DNA from: an uncultured Ruminococcus sp.
Lineage (GTDB): Bacteria > Bacillota > Clostridia > Oscillospirales > Ruminococcaceae
Assembly: GCA_902787825.1 (NCBI GenBank)
Contig: CADAHS010000003.1
Span: forward strand, 32,814 to 96,813
Direction of reading: 5' to 3'
DNA length: 64,000 nucleotides
Below, in pieces: positions 55,988-62,533 of the stretch. The notes under the pieces are model-generated. The model saw only the letters and a program-made list of their open reading frames with translations. It searched no databases and was not told the DNA's origin. Within the stretch, counting starts at the first letter, position 1, and the number at the start of each line of letters is the position of its first letter. A program made the position numbers and the translations under genes.

Positions 55988-57181
55988 ATGGCAACGATAA
56001 CGAAACGAGGAAAGTCATACCGCATAGTGGTTTCCTGCGGATATGATATCTATGGAAAACAGATAACCCACTCAATGACATGGAGACCAAGCGAGGATAT
56101 GTCTGCAAGCCAAGTCAAAAAAGAGCTTAACAGACAGGTAACTTTGTTTGAGGAAGAATGCTCGCACGGAACTGTCACAGAGAACATAAAGTTTCAACGT
56201 CTTGCAGAGATGTGGTTCGATGAGTATGCACAGTTCAATCACCGCAGCACCTCACTTCAGCGTGACAGGCAGCTTGCATCACGAGTCTACCCCGCACTCG
56301 GGCACCAATGGATAGACAAGATAACCGCGCACGACATTCAGGTGTTCATCAACTCACTTGCACTAAACGGTGCGAACAAGCGAAACGGCAAACTGCTGTC
56401 GCAGAAAACTATCAAGCATCACCTGTCGTTCATCTCGTCTATCTTTGAGTATGCAAAGAATCTGGATATGATAAGTTCAAATCCGTGCAGAAAAGTCGTC
56501 ATACCGAAGCTCGACGCAAACGGAAAGCTGATGACGAAAAAGGAAAAGCAAATCTACACCAAAGAGCAGGTCAGGGAGTTTATGCAGATGATAGAAAACG
56601 CACCGCTGAAATACAAAGTGTTCTTCAAGCTGGCTGTGTACACAGGCTGCCGCCGTGGCGAACTGCTTGGGCTGGAGTGGAAAGACATCAACTTTGATGA
56701 GCAAGTTTTCTATGTACATCAGACCTCAAACTACACCGCAGAAAAAGGCGTGTACACCGACGGCACAAAGACAGTAAAGTCAACGAGAACGGTCAATATG
56801 CCGCAGGCGATCTGCGAGCTGCTCAAAGAGTACAAGCTGGAGCAGGACAAGTACAAGGTCAGCATCGGTGACCAATGGGTTGAAAACGACAGGCTGTTCA
56901 TCAAGTGGAACGGCGAGCCGATGCACCCCAACACTCCGTACACCTGGCTGATGAGGGAGTGCAGACGAAAGGACTTCCCATTCTACGGCATACACACATT
57001 CAGACACCTGTTCGCATCAATAGAGATCGAGGCTGGCATCGACCCGACAACTGTTGCAGCTATGGTAGGTAACAGCACCCCACAGACCACGCTGACCACT
57101 TACAGTCACTTCTTCGCTGACAGTAAACGCAGGGCAAGCAACGTCATAGCGGACATTATTGAGGGTAAAACGGCAGGGTAA
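55988..57181 (+). CDS. Tyrosine integrase of the 41.3-57.4 kb element
   Basis: 397 residues. There is an AP2-like arm-binding N-terminus (about 1-60), a core-binding domain (65-165), and a catalytic domain with Arg in TGCRRGELLGL, HTFRH with the second Arg, and the Tyr in TLTTYSHFF. Box II reads VGNSTPQ, with Asn where most family members have His (LGHS). ATG 55988 has AAAGGAGG. Its 3' end lies 130 bases from the attachment repeat, the usual distance, with arm-type AAGGTCCA repeats between (57268, 57280). Confidence 0.9.
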   Translation: MATITKRGKSYRIVVSCGYDIYGKQITHSMTWRPSEDMSASQVKKELNRQVTLFEEECSHGTVTENIKFQRLAEMWFDEYAQFNHRSTSLQRDRQLASRVYPALGHQWIDKITAHDIQVFINSLALNGANKRNGKLLSQKTIKHHLSFISSIFEYAKNLDMISSNPCRKVVIPKLDANGKLMTKKEKQIYTKEQVREFMQMIENAPLKYKVFFKLAVYTGCRRGELLGLEWKDINFDEQVFYVHQTSNYTAEKGVYTDGTKTVKSTRTVNMPQAICELLKEYKLEQDKYKVSIGDQWVENDRLFIKWNGEPMHPNTPYTWLMRECRRKDFPFYGIHTFRHLFASIEIEAGIDPTTVAAMVGNSTPQTTLTTYSHFFADSKRRASNVIADIIEGKTAG

Positions 57182-57267
57182 AATACAAATAACACCCAGA
57201 CAGCACCCAAAACAAAGACGGGAAACTGCGCAGATGCGTAGTCTCCCGTCTTTTGACTTTTATCAAT

Positions 57268-57287
57268 AAGGTCCATCATAAGGTCCA
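57268..57287. repeat. Arm-type direct repeats beside the integrase
   Basis: AAGGTCCATCAT AAGGTCCA with 12-bp period, between int and the attachment core. Confidence 0.5.
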
Positions 57288-57310
57288 CAGGGCAGTTTTG
57301 GACAAAAACA

Positions 57311-57367
57311 AAGCCCGCAAACGCCGTGTTTGCGGGCTTTTCATTTATGCGGCAAACGGGACTTGAA
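57311..57367. repeat. Attachment-site direct repeat, left copy of the 5-kb element
   Basis: 57337-57367 is identical to 62311-62341 (31 bases, including the last 20 bases of tRNA-Leu). 57312-57336, a hairpin GCCCGCAAAC / GTTTGCGGGC, matches 62286-62310 at 23 of 25 positions. It separates the 16-kb element from the 5-kb element. Confidence 0.85.
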
Positions 57368-57484
57368 TGCATTTATTCGCTTTTGTAATCTTTTTACATC
57401 ATTGATTTTCTCGATAAATACGACATTTGAACACTTTTGTAAAAATTTATCATTTTGTATTTTTGGCGGTTTTTTGCTCTCTTT

Positions 57485-57516
57485 GGTACACAAGCGGTAC
57501 ACAAACGGTACACAAA
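57485..57516. repeat. Integrase arm-type repeats, left end of the 5-kb element
   Basis: GGTACACAA starts at 57485, 57496 and 57507 (11-bp period). Two copies with the same period lie at the other end (62243, 62254). Confidence 0.75.
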
Positions 57517-57573
57517 TTATTGTACGGTTTTTTGTACACATGCTTTTATTGTGTTCAAAAAGTCTGAATAAGA

Positions 57574-57598
57574 AAGAGGCGGTCAAGCCGCCTCTCGT
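57574..57598 (-). terminator. Terminator of the 5-kb element's minus-strand genes
   Basis: On the minus strand AGAGGCGG / CCGCCTCT with loop CTTGA, followed by TTCTT. Confidence 0.75.
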
Positions 57599-58159
57599 TT
57601 ATTCCTTGAAGCCGTCAAGCTGCGGCATCAACTCGCTGTATACGCTGGCATCGTCCGCCCATTTAATCACCGTTTCGCAAATCGCAGGCGTACAAGATAC
57701 AGCCTCAATCAGCGGAGCGTTTCGGAATGTAAGTGCACGGTTGAGCTTGACATCGTGCTCATCGGCGTATCTATGCACAATCTGCTGCATCGTAGGATTG
57801 TCTCCATAGCGGTCAAATATCTTTTCAAGCTCACTCCCTGTCAGCTTAACGCCTGCTGTCAACAGTTTTACATCGTCCGTTAGATCCTCGCCTCGCAGCT
57901 CGTTTGCCTCGTTCAGCTCGCTTACATAGTCATCGGCAAGAGCTTTGATCTGCTTGTTTGCCGCCTCCTTTCTTGCCTCAATATCCCTTTTTTTGCCCTC
58001 AATCATCGGTAGCATTTCTTTTTTAATATAAGACTGCTGAAATTTTGAGCTTTTCATCTCGCTTTCAAGTTTCAACTTTTCGCTTTCAAGCTCTTTGATG
58101 TCTCCGATCGCCTCATCAACAACCGATTTGATATCCCAGTAAAACTTTGATTTTGTCAT
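57599..58159 (-). CDS. Coiled-coil protein of the satellite-like element
   Basis: 186 residues from ATG 58159 (AAAGGA eight bases upstream). The first half is a long charged coiled coil (IKELESEKLKLESEMKSS to EARKEAANKQIKALAD), the second half globular. The last gene before the terminator and directly after the HTH/terminase-like gene. Proteins of this kind occur in phage packaging or scaffold regions, but I cannot assign one. Confidence 0.65.
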   Translation of the reverse strand: MTKSKFYWDIKSVVDEAIGDIKELESEKLKLESEMKSSKFQQSYIKKEMLPMIEGKKRDIEARKEAANKQIKALADDYVSELNEANELRGEDLTDDVKLLTAGVKLTGSELEKIFDRYGDNPTMQQIVHRYADEHDVKLNRALTFRNAPLIEAVSCTPAICETVIKWADDASVYSELMPQLDGFKE

Positions 58160-58176
58160 TTTTCTCGTTCCTTTCT

Positions 58177-58575
58177 TCATTCGTCGTTCATTCTCGATAA
58201 CAAACTTTCCGTTATTGCTTCAACTGTAATGTCTCGTTCGTCAGCCTCACGCTGCTCCCGTGTTACATCTGCAAGTTTAACAGCGTTTGTCAGTATCGTT
58301 TGTGCAGCTTGTACCCTTGTTTGTGCGTTGATTTTCGCATCGTTACACACGCTTACAAGCGTTTGTATTGCCGTTCCGCAGGCACAGGACAGCTCACAGC
58401 TCGCAGCATTCAAAGCCGAATGTGTGTAACTCTCAAAGACTTTCCGAAACTGCGGACTTTTAAGCCTCTGGTACAGCGTTGACCGTGTTAAGTGTGTTAC
58501 GGTAGCAACAGCCGATACAGAGCCGTGTATCATTAAAAGCTCCGCCAATCTTTCATCGGTATATTTCTTTGCCAT
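58177..58575 (-). CDS. Small-terminase-like HTH protein
   Basis: 132 residues. The N-terminal HTH (LLMIHGSVSAVATVTHLTRS, then TLYQRLKSPQFRKVFE) and the helical remainder (LVSVCNDAKINAQTRVQAAQ) fit the phBC6A51-type HTH proteins that serve as small terminase subunits in Firmicute phages. No large terminase is present, so the element would have to borrow a helper phage's packaging, as satellites do. The stop overlaps the next frame (ATGA). Confidence 0.6.
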   Translation of the reverse strand: MAKKYTDERLAELLMIHGSVSAVATVTHLTRSTLYQRLKSPQFRKVFESYTHSALNAASCELSCACGTAIQTLVSVCNDAKINAQTRVQAAQTILTNAVKLADVTREQREADERDITVEAITESLLSRMNDE

Positions 58576-58727
58576 TCATCTCCCCCCTCCCTATTTGTGA
58601 AAAATAATGCTTGATTTGTACCTAAAATCTTTGAGTACTCGCAGTTTTTGACATAGCTAATGTACAGATAGTATAAACATACCACCGCGCAAAAGCCGTG
58701 TCTAAAAACCGCATTTACTCGCGTATT

Positions 58728-58973
58728 TTAACCCTTGTTTGTTCTAAATGTCAGCATGTTTGCCCTTGCCGTGAACAATGCAGATACAAAAGAGCCGTCT
58801 TTGTGTTCTTGGAGTTTGATAAGCTCCCATTTTGCTTTTAGCATTCTGTGATAGTCTTTCGGACGGGTAGTTTCCGCCTCGATGATGTCAACTCCATTTT
58901 CGTCCTTGAATATGTTGATTATTGTTTCTCTTTCCGCAGGCGTGAGCTTGCAGCTTACAATTTCTTTCGTCAT
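58728..58973 (-). CDS. Hypothetical small protein
   Basis: 81 residues, MTKEIVSCKLTPAERETIIN onward, no motif recognised. It has AGGAGG-like sequence before the ATG and lies 11 bases after the upstream gene. The 150 bases after it (58576-58727) contain no gene. Confidence 0.6.
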   Translation of the reverse strand: MTKEIVSCKLTPAERETIINIFKDENGVDIIEAETTRPKDYHRMLKAKWELIKLQEHKDGSFVSALFTARANMLTFRTNKG

Positions 58974-58984
58974 CGTTTTCCTCC

Positions 58985-59371
58985 TTAGTAAAGCGTTTCA
59001 TAGTATCTCAGCGAACGAATATCGCCCGCCATAAAGTGTGAAATGCATCTATCACAGTTCTCAAATTCGGTACAAAAATACTGTTCAATGAGTATCGGAT
59101 AGCACTCCGCGTCAAACTGTCCGTCCCCGTCCAGATCGTTGAGGATATCCACAAGTGTTTTAGTTTTCAACGGTTTGTGACGATATCCCATAAAACTCTC
59201 AAAGTATGCAAAGTACGTCATGAGGATGCTTTGTGCATCCTCAAAACTAAAAGAACAGTTAGACAGCTTGTATGCTTTCCTCAACTGTAATTGAAAAATC
59301 TCATAATCCAATGATGTGACCTCCAAAACACAGATTTGTTTTGCGATAGCAAAAAAATCCCTTTTATTCAT
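58985..59371 (-). CDS. Hypothetical protein
   Basis: 128 residues, mostly helical (LDYEIFQLQLRKAYKLSNCS), with an EF-hand-like acidic loop (DLDGDGQFDAE). The loop D-x-D-G-D-G-x-x-D is a good Ca-binding match, but a single loop may be accidental. Co-directional with its neighbours in the element. Confidence 0.6.
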   Translation of the reverse strand: MNKRDFFAIAKQICVLEVTSLDYEIFQLQLRKAYKLSNCSFSFEDAQSILMTYFAYFESFMGYRHKPLKTKTLVDILNDLDGDGQFDAECYPILIEQYFCTEFENCDRCISHFMAGDIRSLRYYETLY

Positions 59372-59397
59372 TCGGTTCAGCTCAGTTCGGTTCAGTT

Positions 59398-59482
59398 CTA
59401 ATTCAGTTCAATTCTATTCCCCTCGAGTTGTCGCGAGTCGCTCGAGTCGTCACAAGTCGTTCGAGTTGTCACAAGTCGAGGA
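59398..59482. repeat. Iteron-like tandem repeats
   Basis: On the minus strand three 19-base units of the type CGACTTGTGACAACTCGAA follow one another (about 59422-59482), preceded by shorter repeats of GAACTGAA (59375-59420). They overlap the end of the upstream gene. A candidate replication origin or partition site of the element. Confidence 0.65.
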
Positions 59483-59749
59483 ATTGTTATTTTCCTCTGG
59501 TGGACGAACATGCTTGTTGCGGATGCAGGTAGCCTCATACTTTGCAAGCGCCGTGTCGATATCGACCTTGATAGCCTTGAAAACAATCTCGGTAGCTCGG
59601 TCAAGTTCGGACGGATACTCCCCCGTCAAAAATAAATTTGCTCCTGCTATCACAGCGCGTCCTACCTCGTCTGGTGTACAGCTCGTTAAGAATTTGAGCG
59701 TTCCAGCGTAGATAACAAAGCCTTGCGGTCGTTTTTCTTTGTTAGCCAT
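59450..59749 (-). CDS. DUF6291-like replication-associated protein
   Basis: 99 residues. GFVIYAGTLKFLTSCTPDEV, then IVFKAIKVDIDTALAKYEAT, resembles the short phage replisome-organiser-type DUF6291 proteins. It overlaps the winged-helix gene upstream by 8 bases. The last ten codons are formed by the iteron-like repeats, so its end may have been extended by repeat growth. Confidence 0.55.
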   Translation of the reverse strand: MANKEKRPQGFVIYAGTLKFLTSCTPDEVGRAVIAGANLFLTGEYPSELDRATEIVFKAIKVDIDTALAKYEATCIRNKHVRPPEENNNSSTCDNSNDL

Positions 59750-60074
59750 GCGTTTCCCTCCGTTCGAGCATTTTTTCCGCGCTGATAGTCGCGAGCTTTA
59801 TTTCCCGCATCCGTGAGTGCATCTGCCGAACAAAGTGCCGTAGTTCGTCATCGGATGCAGGTACAAAGTACCCCGCTCCGCTGCTGCAAAGAACGACGCC
59901 CATTTTGCGCAGACGTGCAACAGTCGCCGTTATAACACGCGGGTGAAGATCGAAAAGATGTGCAAGCTCCCTCGTTGTAACAGCATTTTTTTCGCCGTCT
60001 GGTATTGCCCGCAAAAAGTCAGCGAGAAAAACGCCGTGTGTCCTGCTGTCCAGCTTTTCAAACTTAAATTTCAT
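59742..60074 (-). CDS. Winged-helix regulator or replication protein of the element
   Basis: 110 residues. LAHLFDLHPRVITATVARLR is a clear winged-helix recognition region, followed by a wing (VVLCSSGAGYFVPAS). ATG 60074 directly follows a perfect inverted repeat whose loop holds the ribosome site (60075-60096). Its leader is opposite to a short plus-strand RNA. This is the control layout of plasmid rep genes, so it may start replication; it could also be a repressor. Confidence 0.65.
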   Translation of the reverse strand: MKFKFEKLDSRTHGVFLADFLRAIPDGEKNAVTTRELAHLFDLHPRVITATVARLRKMGVVLCSSGAGYFVPASDDELRHFVRQMHSRMREIKLATISAEKMLERRETHG

Positions 60075-60096
60075 TGTCAAGTCTCCTTACTTGACA
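60075..60096 (-). promoter_or_regulatory. Ribosome-site-sequestering inverted repeat
   Basis: TGTCAAGT (60075-60082) and ACTTGACA (60089-60096) are perfect complements. The loop is the Shine-Dalgarno sequence AAGGAG of the winged-helix gene. On the plus strand the right arm is also the -35 of the RNA promoter at 60091. Confidence 0.8.
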
Positions 60097-60119
60097 GCAA
60101 CCGAAAAAAATAGTATAAT
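60091..60119 (+). promoter_or_regulatory. Consensus promoter of the counter-transcribed RNA
   Basis: TTGACA 60091-60096, 17 bases, TATAAT 60114-60119. Confidence 0.75.
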
Positions 60120-60125
60120 ATATAA

Positions 60126-60191
60126 AACGGCTGCTGTCGGTCGTTGGCTGTAAACTCTCTCCCGTCCTCGTTCGTGAGGGCGGATTTTTTT
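60126..60191 (+). ncRNA. Short counter-transcribed RNA (about 66 nt)
   Basis: It starts behind the promoter at 60091 and ends at the terminator CCGTCCTC / GAGGGCGG (60162-60183) with seven T. It is antisense to the leader of the winged-helix gene and has no coding capacity. Such RNAs set the copy number of plasmids by blocking rep expression. Confidence 0.6.
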
Positions 60192-60195
60192 GTGT

Positions 60196-60387
60196 TCAAA
60201 ACTCACCCTTGCTGAGCACCTCGATAAGCAAGTCAAGGTTGATAAGAACACGATTTCCGCTCTTGATGAACGGGATACGATGTTCGCTCACCCAGCGGCG
60301 AAGCGTCCACTCGCTGATGATGCCCTCGCGGGCGATCTGCTTGATTGTCCGCATGCGTGGTAGGTTTTGAATTTGTTGTGCGTCCAT
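60196..60387 (-). CDS. Excisionase (Xis-type HTH)
   Basis: 63 residues from ATG 60387, with GGAGG eight bases upstream. RTIKQIAREGIISEWTLRRW, then SEHRIPFIKSGNRVLINLDL, is the excisionase/MerR-like fold of integrative elements. The first gene of the minus-strand block, divergent from int. Confidence 0.82.
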   Translation of the reverse strand: MDAQQIQNLPRMRTIKQIAREGIISEWTLRRWVSEHRIPFIKSGNRVLINLDLLIEVLSKGEF

Positions 60388-60447
60388 GTTCTTTTCCTCC
60401 AAAGTATTATTTATCTAAAGCCGCGCAGCTTTGAAACAAAAAAAGTA

Positions 60448-60644
60448 TAAAAAAAAGGGCTATCTCCGTAGAGATAGCCTTCTTGGCTCTTACCTTGAAA
60501 CGCTTATCAAGGCGTTTTATTCTCTTGCGTTTGGTCGCAAAAGCATACAAGACTATCCCAAATAGCACCGTTCTGCTCTTCCAACTAAACGCTTATAGTT
60601 AGGTTCAAATATAACGGCAGAAAGTTGCTCAGAATTTTCTTGCC
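60448..60644 (-). ncRNA. Second small RNA of the element (about 195 nt)
   Basis: A minus-strand promoter TTGACA / TAAGAT (60679-60651) and a strong terminator GGCTATCTC / GAGATAGCC with eight T (60448-60480) bound a segment without a convincing ORF. The longest frame has 25 codons and no ribosome site. Internal stems include AACGC-type arms around 60500-60530. It lies between xis and int. Confidence 0.55.
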
Positions 60645-60650
60645 ACTTTT

Positions 60651-60679
60651 ATCTTAGCACAGTCCGCTTTGTTTGTCAA
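60651..60679 (-). promoter_or_regulatory. Promoter of the second small RNA
   Basis: On the minus strand TTGACA (60679-60674), 17 bases, TAAGAT (60656-60651). Confidence 0.65.
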
Positions 60680-60730
60680 GAGTTTTCTGCAAGTTTCTTT
60701 CTGTTTTTTTATTTTTATCCTGTTTTCTTC

Positions 60731-60759
60731 TTGCATTTTGAGACTAAATGTGTTATAAT
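60731..60759 (+). promoter_or_regulatory. Promoter of the satellite integrase
   Basis: TTGCAT 60731-60736, 17 bases, TATAAT 60754-60759, 57 bases before the GTG start. Confidence 0.6.
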
Positions 60760-60815
60760 ATAAGTGCAGCAAAACACGGTAAATATGGCATTTGAGAGAC
60801 ATGGGAGGGATAATT

Positions 60816-62201
60816 GTGGCATACATTCAGCAAAGAGGCGACAGCTATCTGATCAGAGTATCATGCGGACGCGATGCACACGGACACAAAGTTACTCAAA
60901 GCACAACATGGACACCAAAGCCGAATATGAGCGAAAAACAGATTGAACGCGAGCTTAACAAAGCCGCCGCCCTATTCGAGCAAGAGTGTCACGGTCAAAC
61001 CGTTGTAAACACAACAAAGTTTGAGGATTTTGCGGAAACTTGGTTTTCTGAATATGCAAGCACTCAGCTCAAAGCAAGCACCATTATCCGCACCCGTCAG
61101 CTCACCGAACGGACATACAAAGCTGTCGGACATCTGCGGATTGACAGTATCACCCCGCGACACATTCAGAGCTTTATAAACTCCCTCAATGAGACCTCGC
61201 TTGACTATGATGCAAAATGCATCTGCCGCATTGACCTCAAACAGCTTATAAAAGATAGAGGCATGACACAAAGCGCTTTTTCAGATCAAGCAGGCGTAAA
61301 CCCTCACACCGTCCGCAGAGCAATAGACAAACAGCCGCTAACTCCAGATACAGCGGACAAGATCGCAAAAGCTCTTGACATTCCTTTTGACAGATGCTTT
61401 GATAAGCAGGCGGAGGGACGCACCCTTTCACCGAAAACAGTTAAACACTACATTTCTTTCATCAGCTCCGTGTTTGACTATGCACAAAAAATGCAGCTCA
61501 TAAAGAACAACCCATGTGCACATGTATTTACACCAAAGCAAAAGCCGCACGAAAAAGAGATATACACTCCAGAGCAAGCAAAGCAATTACTTGAATACTT
61601 GCAAGATGCTCCGCTCAAATATCGTGCATTCTTTACATTGGCAATGTACAGCGGAATGAGACGCGGAGAGCTGCTCGGCTTGGAATGGTCAGACATCGAC
61701 TTTGACAGCGGCGTTGTAAATATCAAACGTAACGCCCTATACAACAAAGAGCAGGGACATTATACCGATACCACTAAAACAGCCGCATCTACCCGCAGTT
61801 TAAAGTTACCGATGAATGTTATCTTTGTACTGCAACAGTTACGGAATGAACAGTTAAGCGAGAGATTAAAGCTCGGAGATGCATGGCATAGCACTAACCG
61901 ACTTTTCACAACGTGGGACGGCAAGGCAATGAACGGCGTAACTCCATATACTTGGCTTAAAAAGTTTTGTGCAAAGCACGATCTACCATTCCACAACATT
62001 CACAGCTTTAGACATCTGCACGCATCTTTACTTATAGACGCAGGCGTTAATATTAAGACCGTTTCCGCAGTCCTCGGACATTCACAGACATCAACGACAC
62101 TAAACATTTACACTCACAACTTTCAAGAGGCAACAGCCAAAGCAATGGAGAGTGTTGCGGACATTCTCACAGATAATACACCCGCCTCAAAGCAGGCATA
62201 A
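60816..62201 (+). CDS. Tyrosine integrase with an inserted XRE-type HTH domain
   Basis: 461 residues from GTG 60816 (GGGAGGG six bases upstream). Arm-binding N-terminus (1-55), core-binding domain (60-200) and catalytic domain with Arg in SGMRRGELLGL, HSFRHLHAS, LGHSQTSTT and the Tyr in LNIYTH. Compared with the integrase at 55988 about 55 residues are inserted in the core-binding domain (DLKQLIKDRGMTQSAFSDQA, then GVNPHTVRRAIDKQPLTPDT), a Cro/C1-type HTH. The 3' end lies 120 bases from the tRNA-Leu attachment core. Confidence 0.9.
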   Translation: MAYIQQRGDSYLIRVSCGRDAHGHKVTQSTTWTPKPNMSEKQIERELNKAAALFEQECHGQTVVNTTKFEDFAETWFSEYASTQLKASTIIRTRQLTERTYKAVGHLRIDSITPRHIQSFINSLNETSLDYDAKCICRIDLKQLIKDRGMTQSAFSDQAGVNPHTVRRAIDKQPLTPDTADKIAKALDIPFDRCFDKQAEGRTLSPKTVKHYISFISSVFDYAQKMQLIKNNPCAHVFTPKQKPHEKEIYTPEQAKQLLEYLQDAPLKYRAFFTLAMYSGMRRGELLGLEWSDIDFDSGVVNIKRNALYNKEQGHYTDTTKTAASTRSLKLPMNVIFVLQQLRNEQLSERLKLGDAWHSTNRLFTTWDGKAMNGVTPYTWLKKFCAKHDLPFHNIHSFRHLHASLLIDAGVNIKTVSAVLGHSQTSTTLNIYTHNFQEATAKAMESVADILTDNTPASKQA

Positions 62202-62242
62202 ATATAACGGCATGGTCAAAAATCCATGCCGTTTTTTTGTGT

Positions 62243-62264
62243 GGTACACAAACGGTACACAAAA
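62243..62264. repeat. Integrase arm-type repeats, right end of the 5-kb element
   Basis: GGTACACAAAC GGTACACAAA with 11-bp period, the same sequence as at 57485-57516. Confidence 0.75.
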
Positions 62265-62284
62265 CTCATTTTTGAGCAAAAAAA

Positions 62285-62341
62285 GAGCCCGCAAACGCCG
62301 TGCTTGCGAGCTTTTCATTTATGCGGCAAACGGGACTTGAA
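62285..62341. repeat. Attachment-site direct repeat, right copy (at tRNA-Leu)
   Basis: Matches 57311-57367. It includes the last 20 bases of tRNA-Leu and a hairpin downstream of the tRNA. Confidence 0.85.
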
Positions 62342-62403
62342 CCCGTACGTCATATAACACACGCCCCTCAAACGTGCCTGTCTGCCAGTTCCAGCACTGC
62401 CGC
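62322..62403 (-). tRNA. tRNA-Leu(GAG)
   Basis: 82 bases on the minus strand. Acceptor GCGGCAG pairs with TTGCCGC, the D-arm region contains GGAACTGGCAGACAGG, and the anticodon loop TTGAGGG gives GAG. A long variable arm (GTGTTATATGAC region) marks a class II tRNA, and the T-arm is CGGGTTCAAGTCCCG. No CCA is encoded. It is the target of at least two element integrations. Confidence 0.93.
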
Positions 62404-62533
62404 ATATATTCTACTGATGTAGTCAGCTTAATTATTATATCACTTCAATCTGAGTTTGTCAAGCCTTTTTTTAAATTTTCTTCTGCAAAATGATAAAGTG
62501 CCCTGAAACCACGTTTTAAGGCACTTTAAATTC

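Noticed and set aside
58985-59371. Calcium-binding EF-hand protein
   Set aside because: One loop fits the EF-hand pattern, but there is no second loop or flanking helix pair clear enough to name it.
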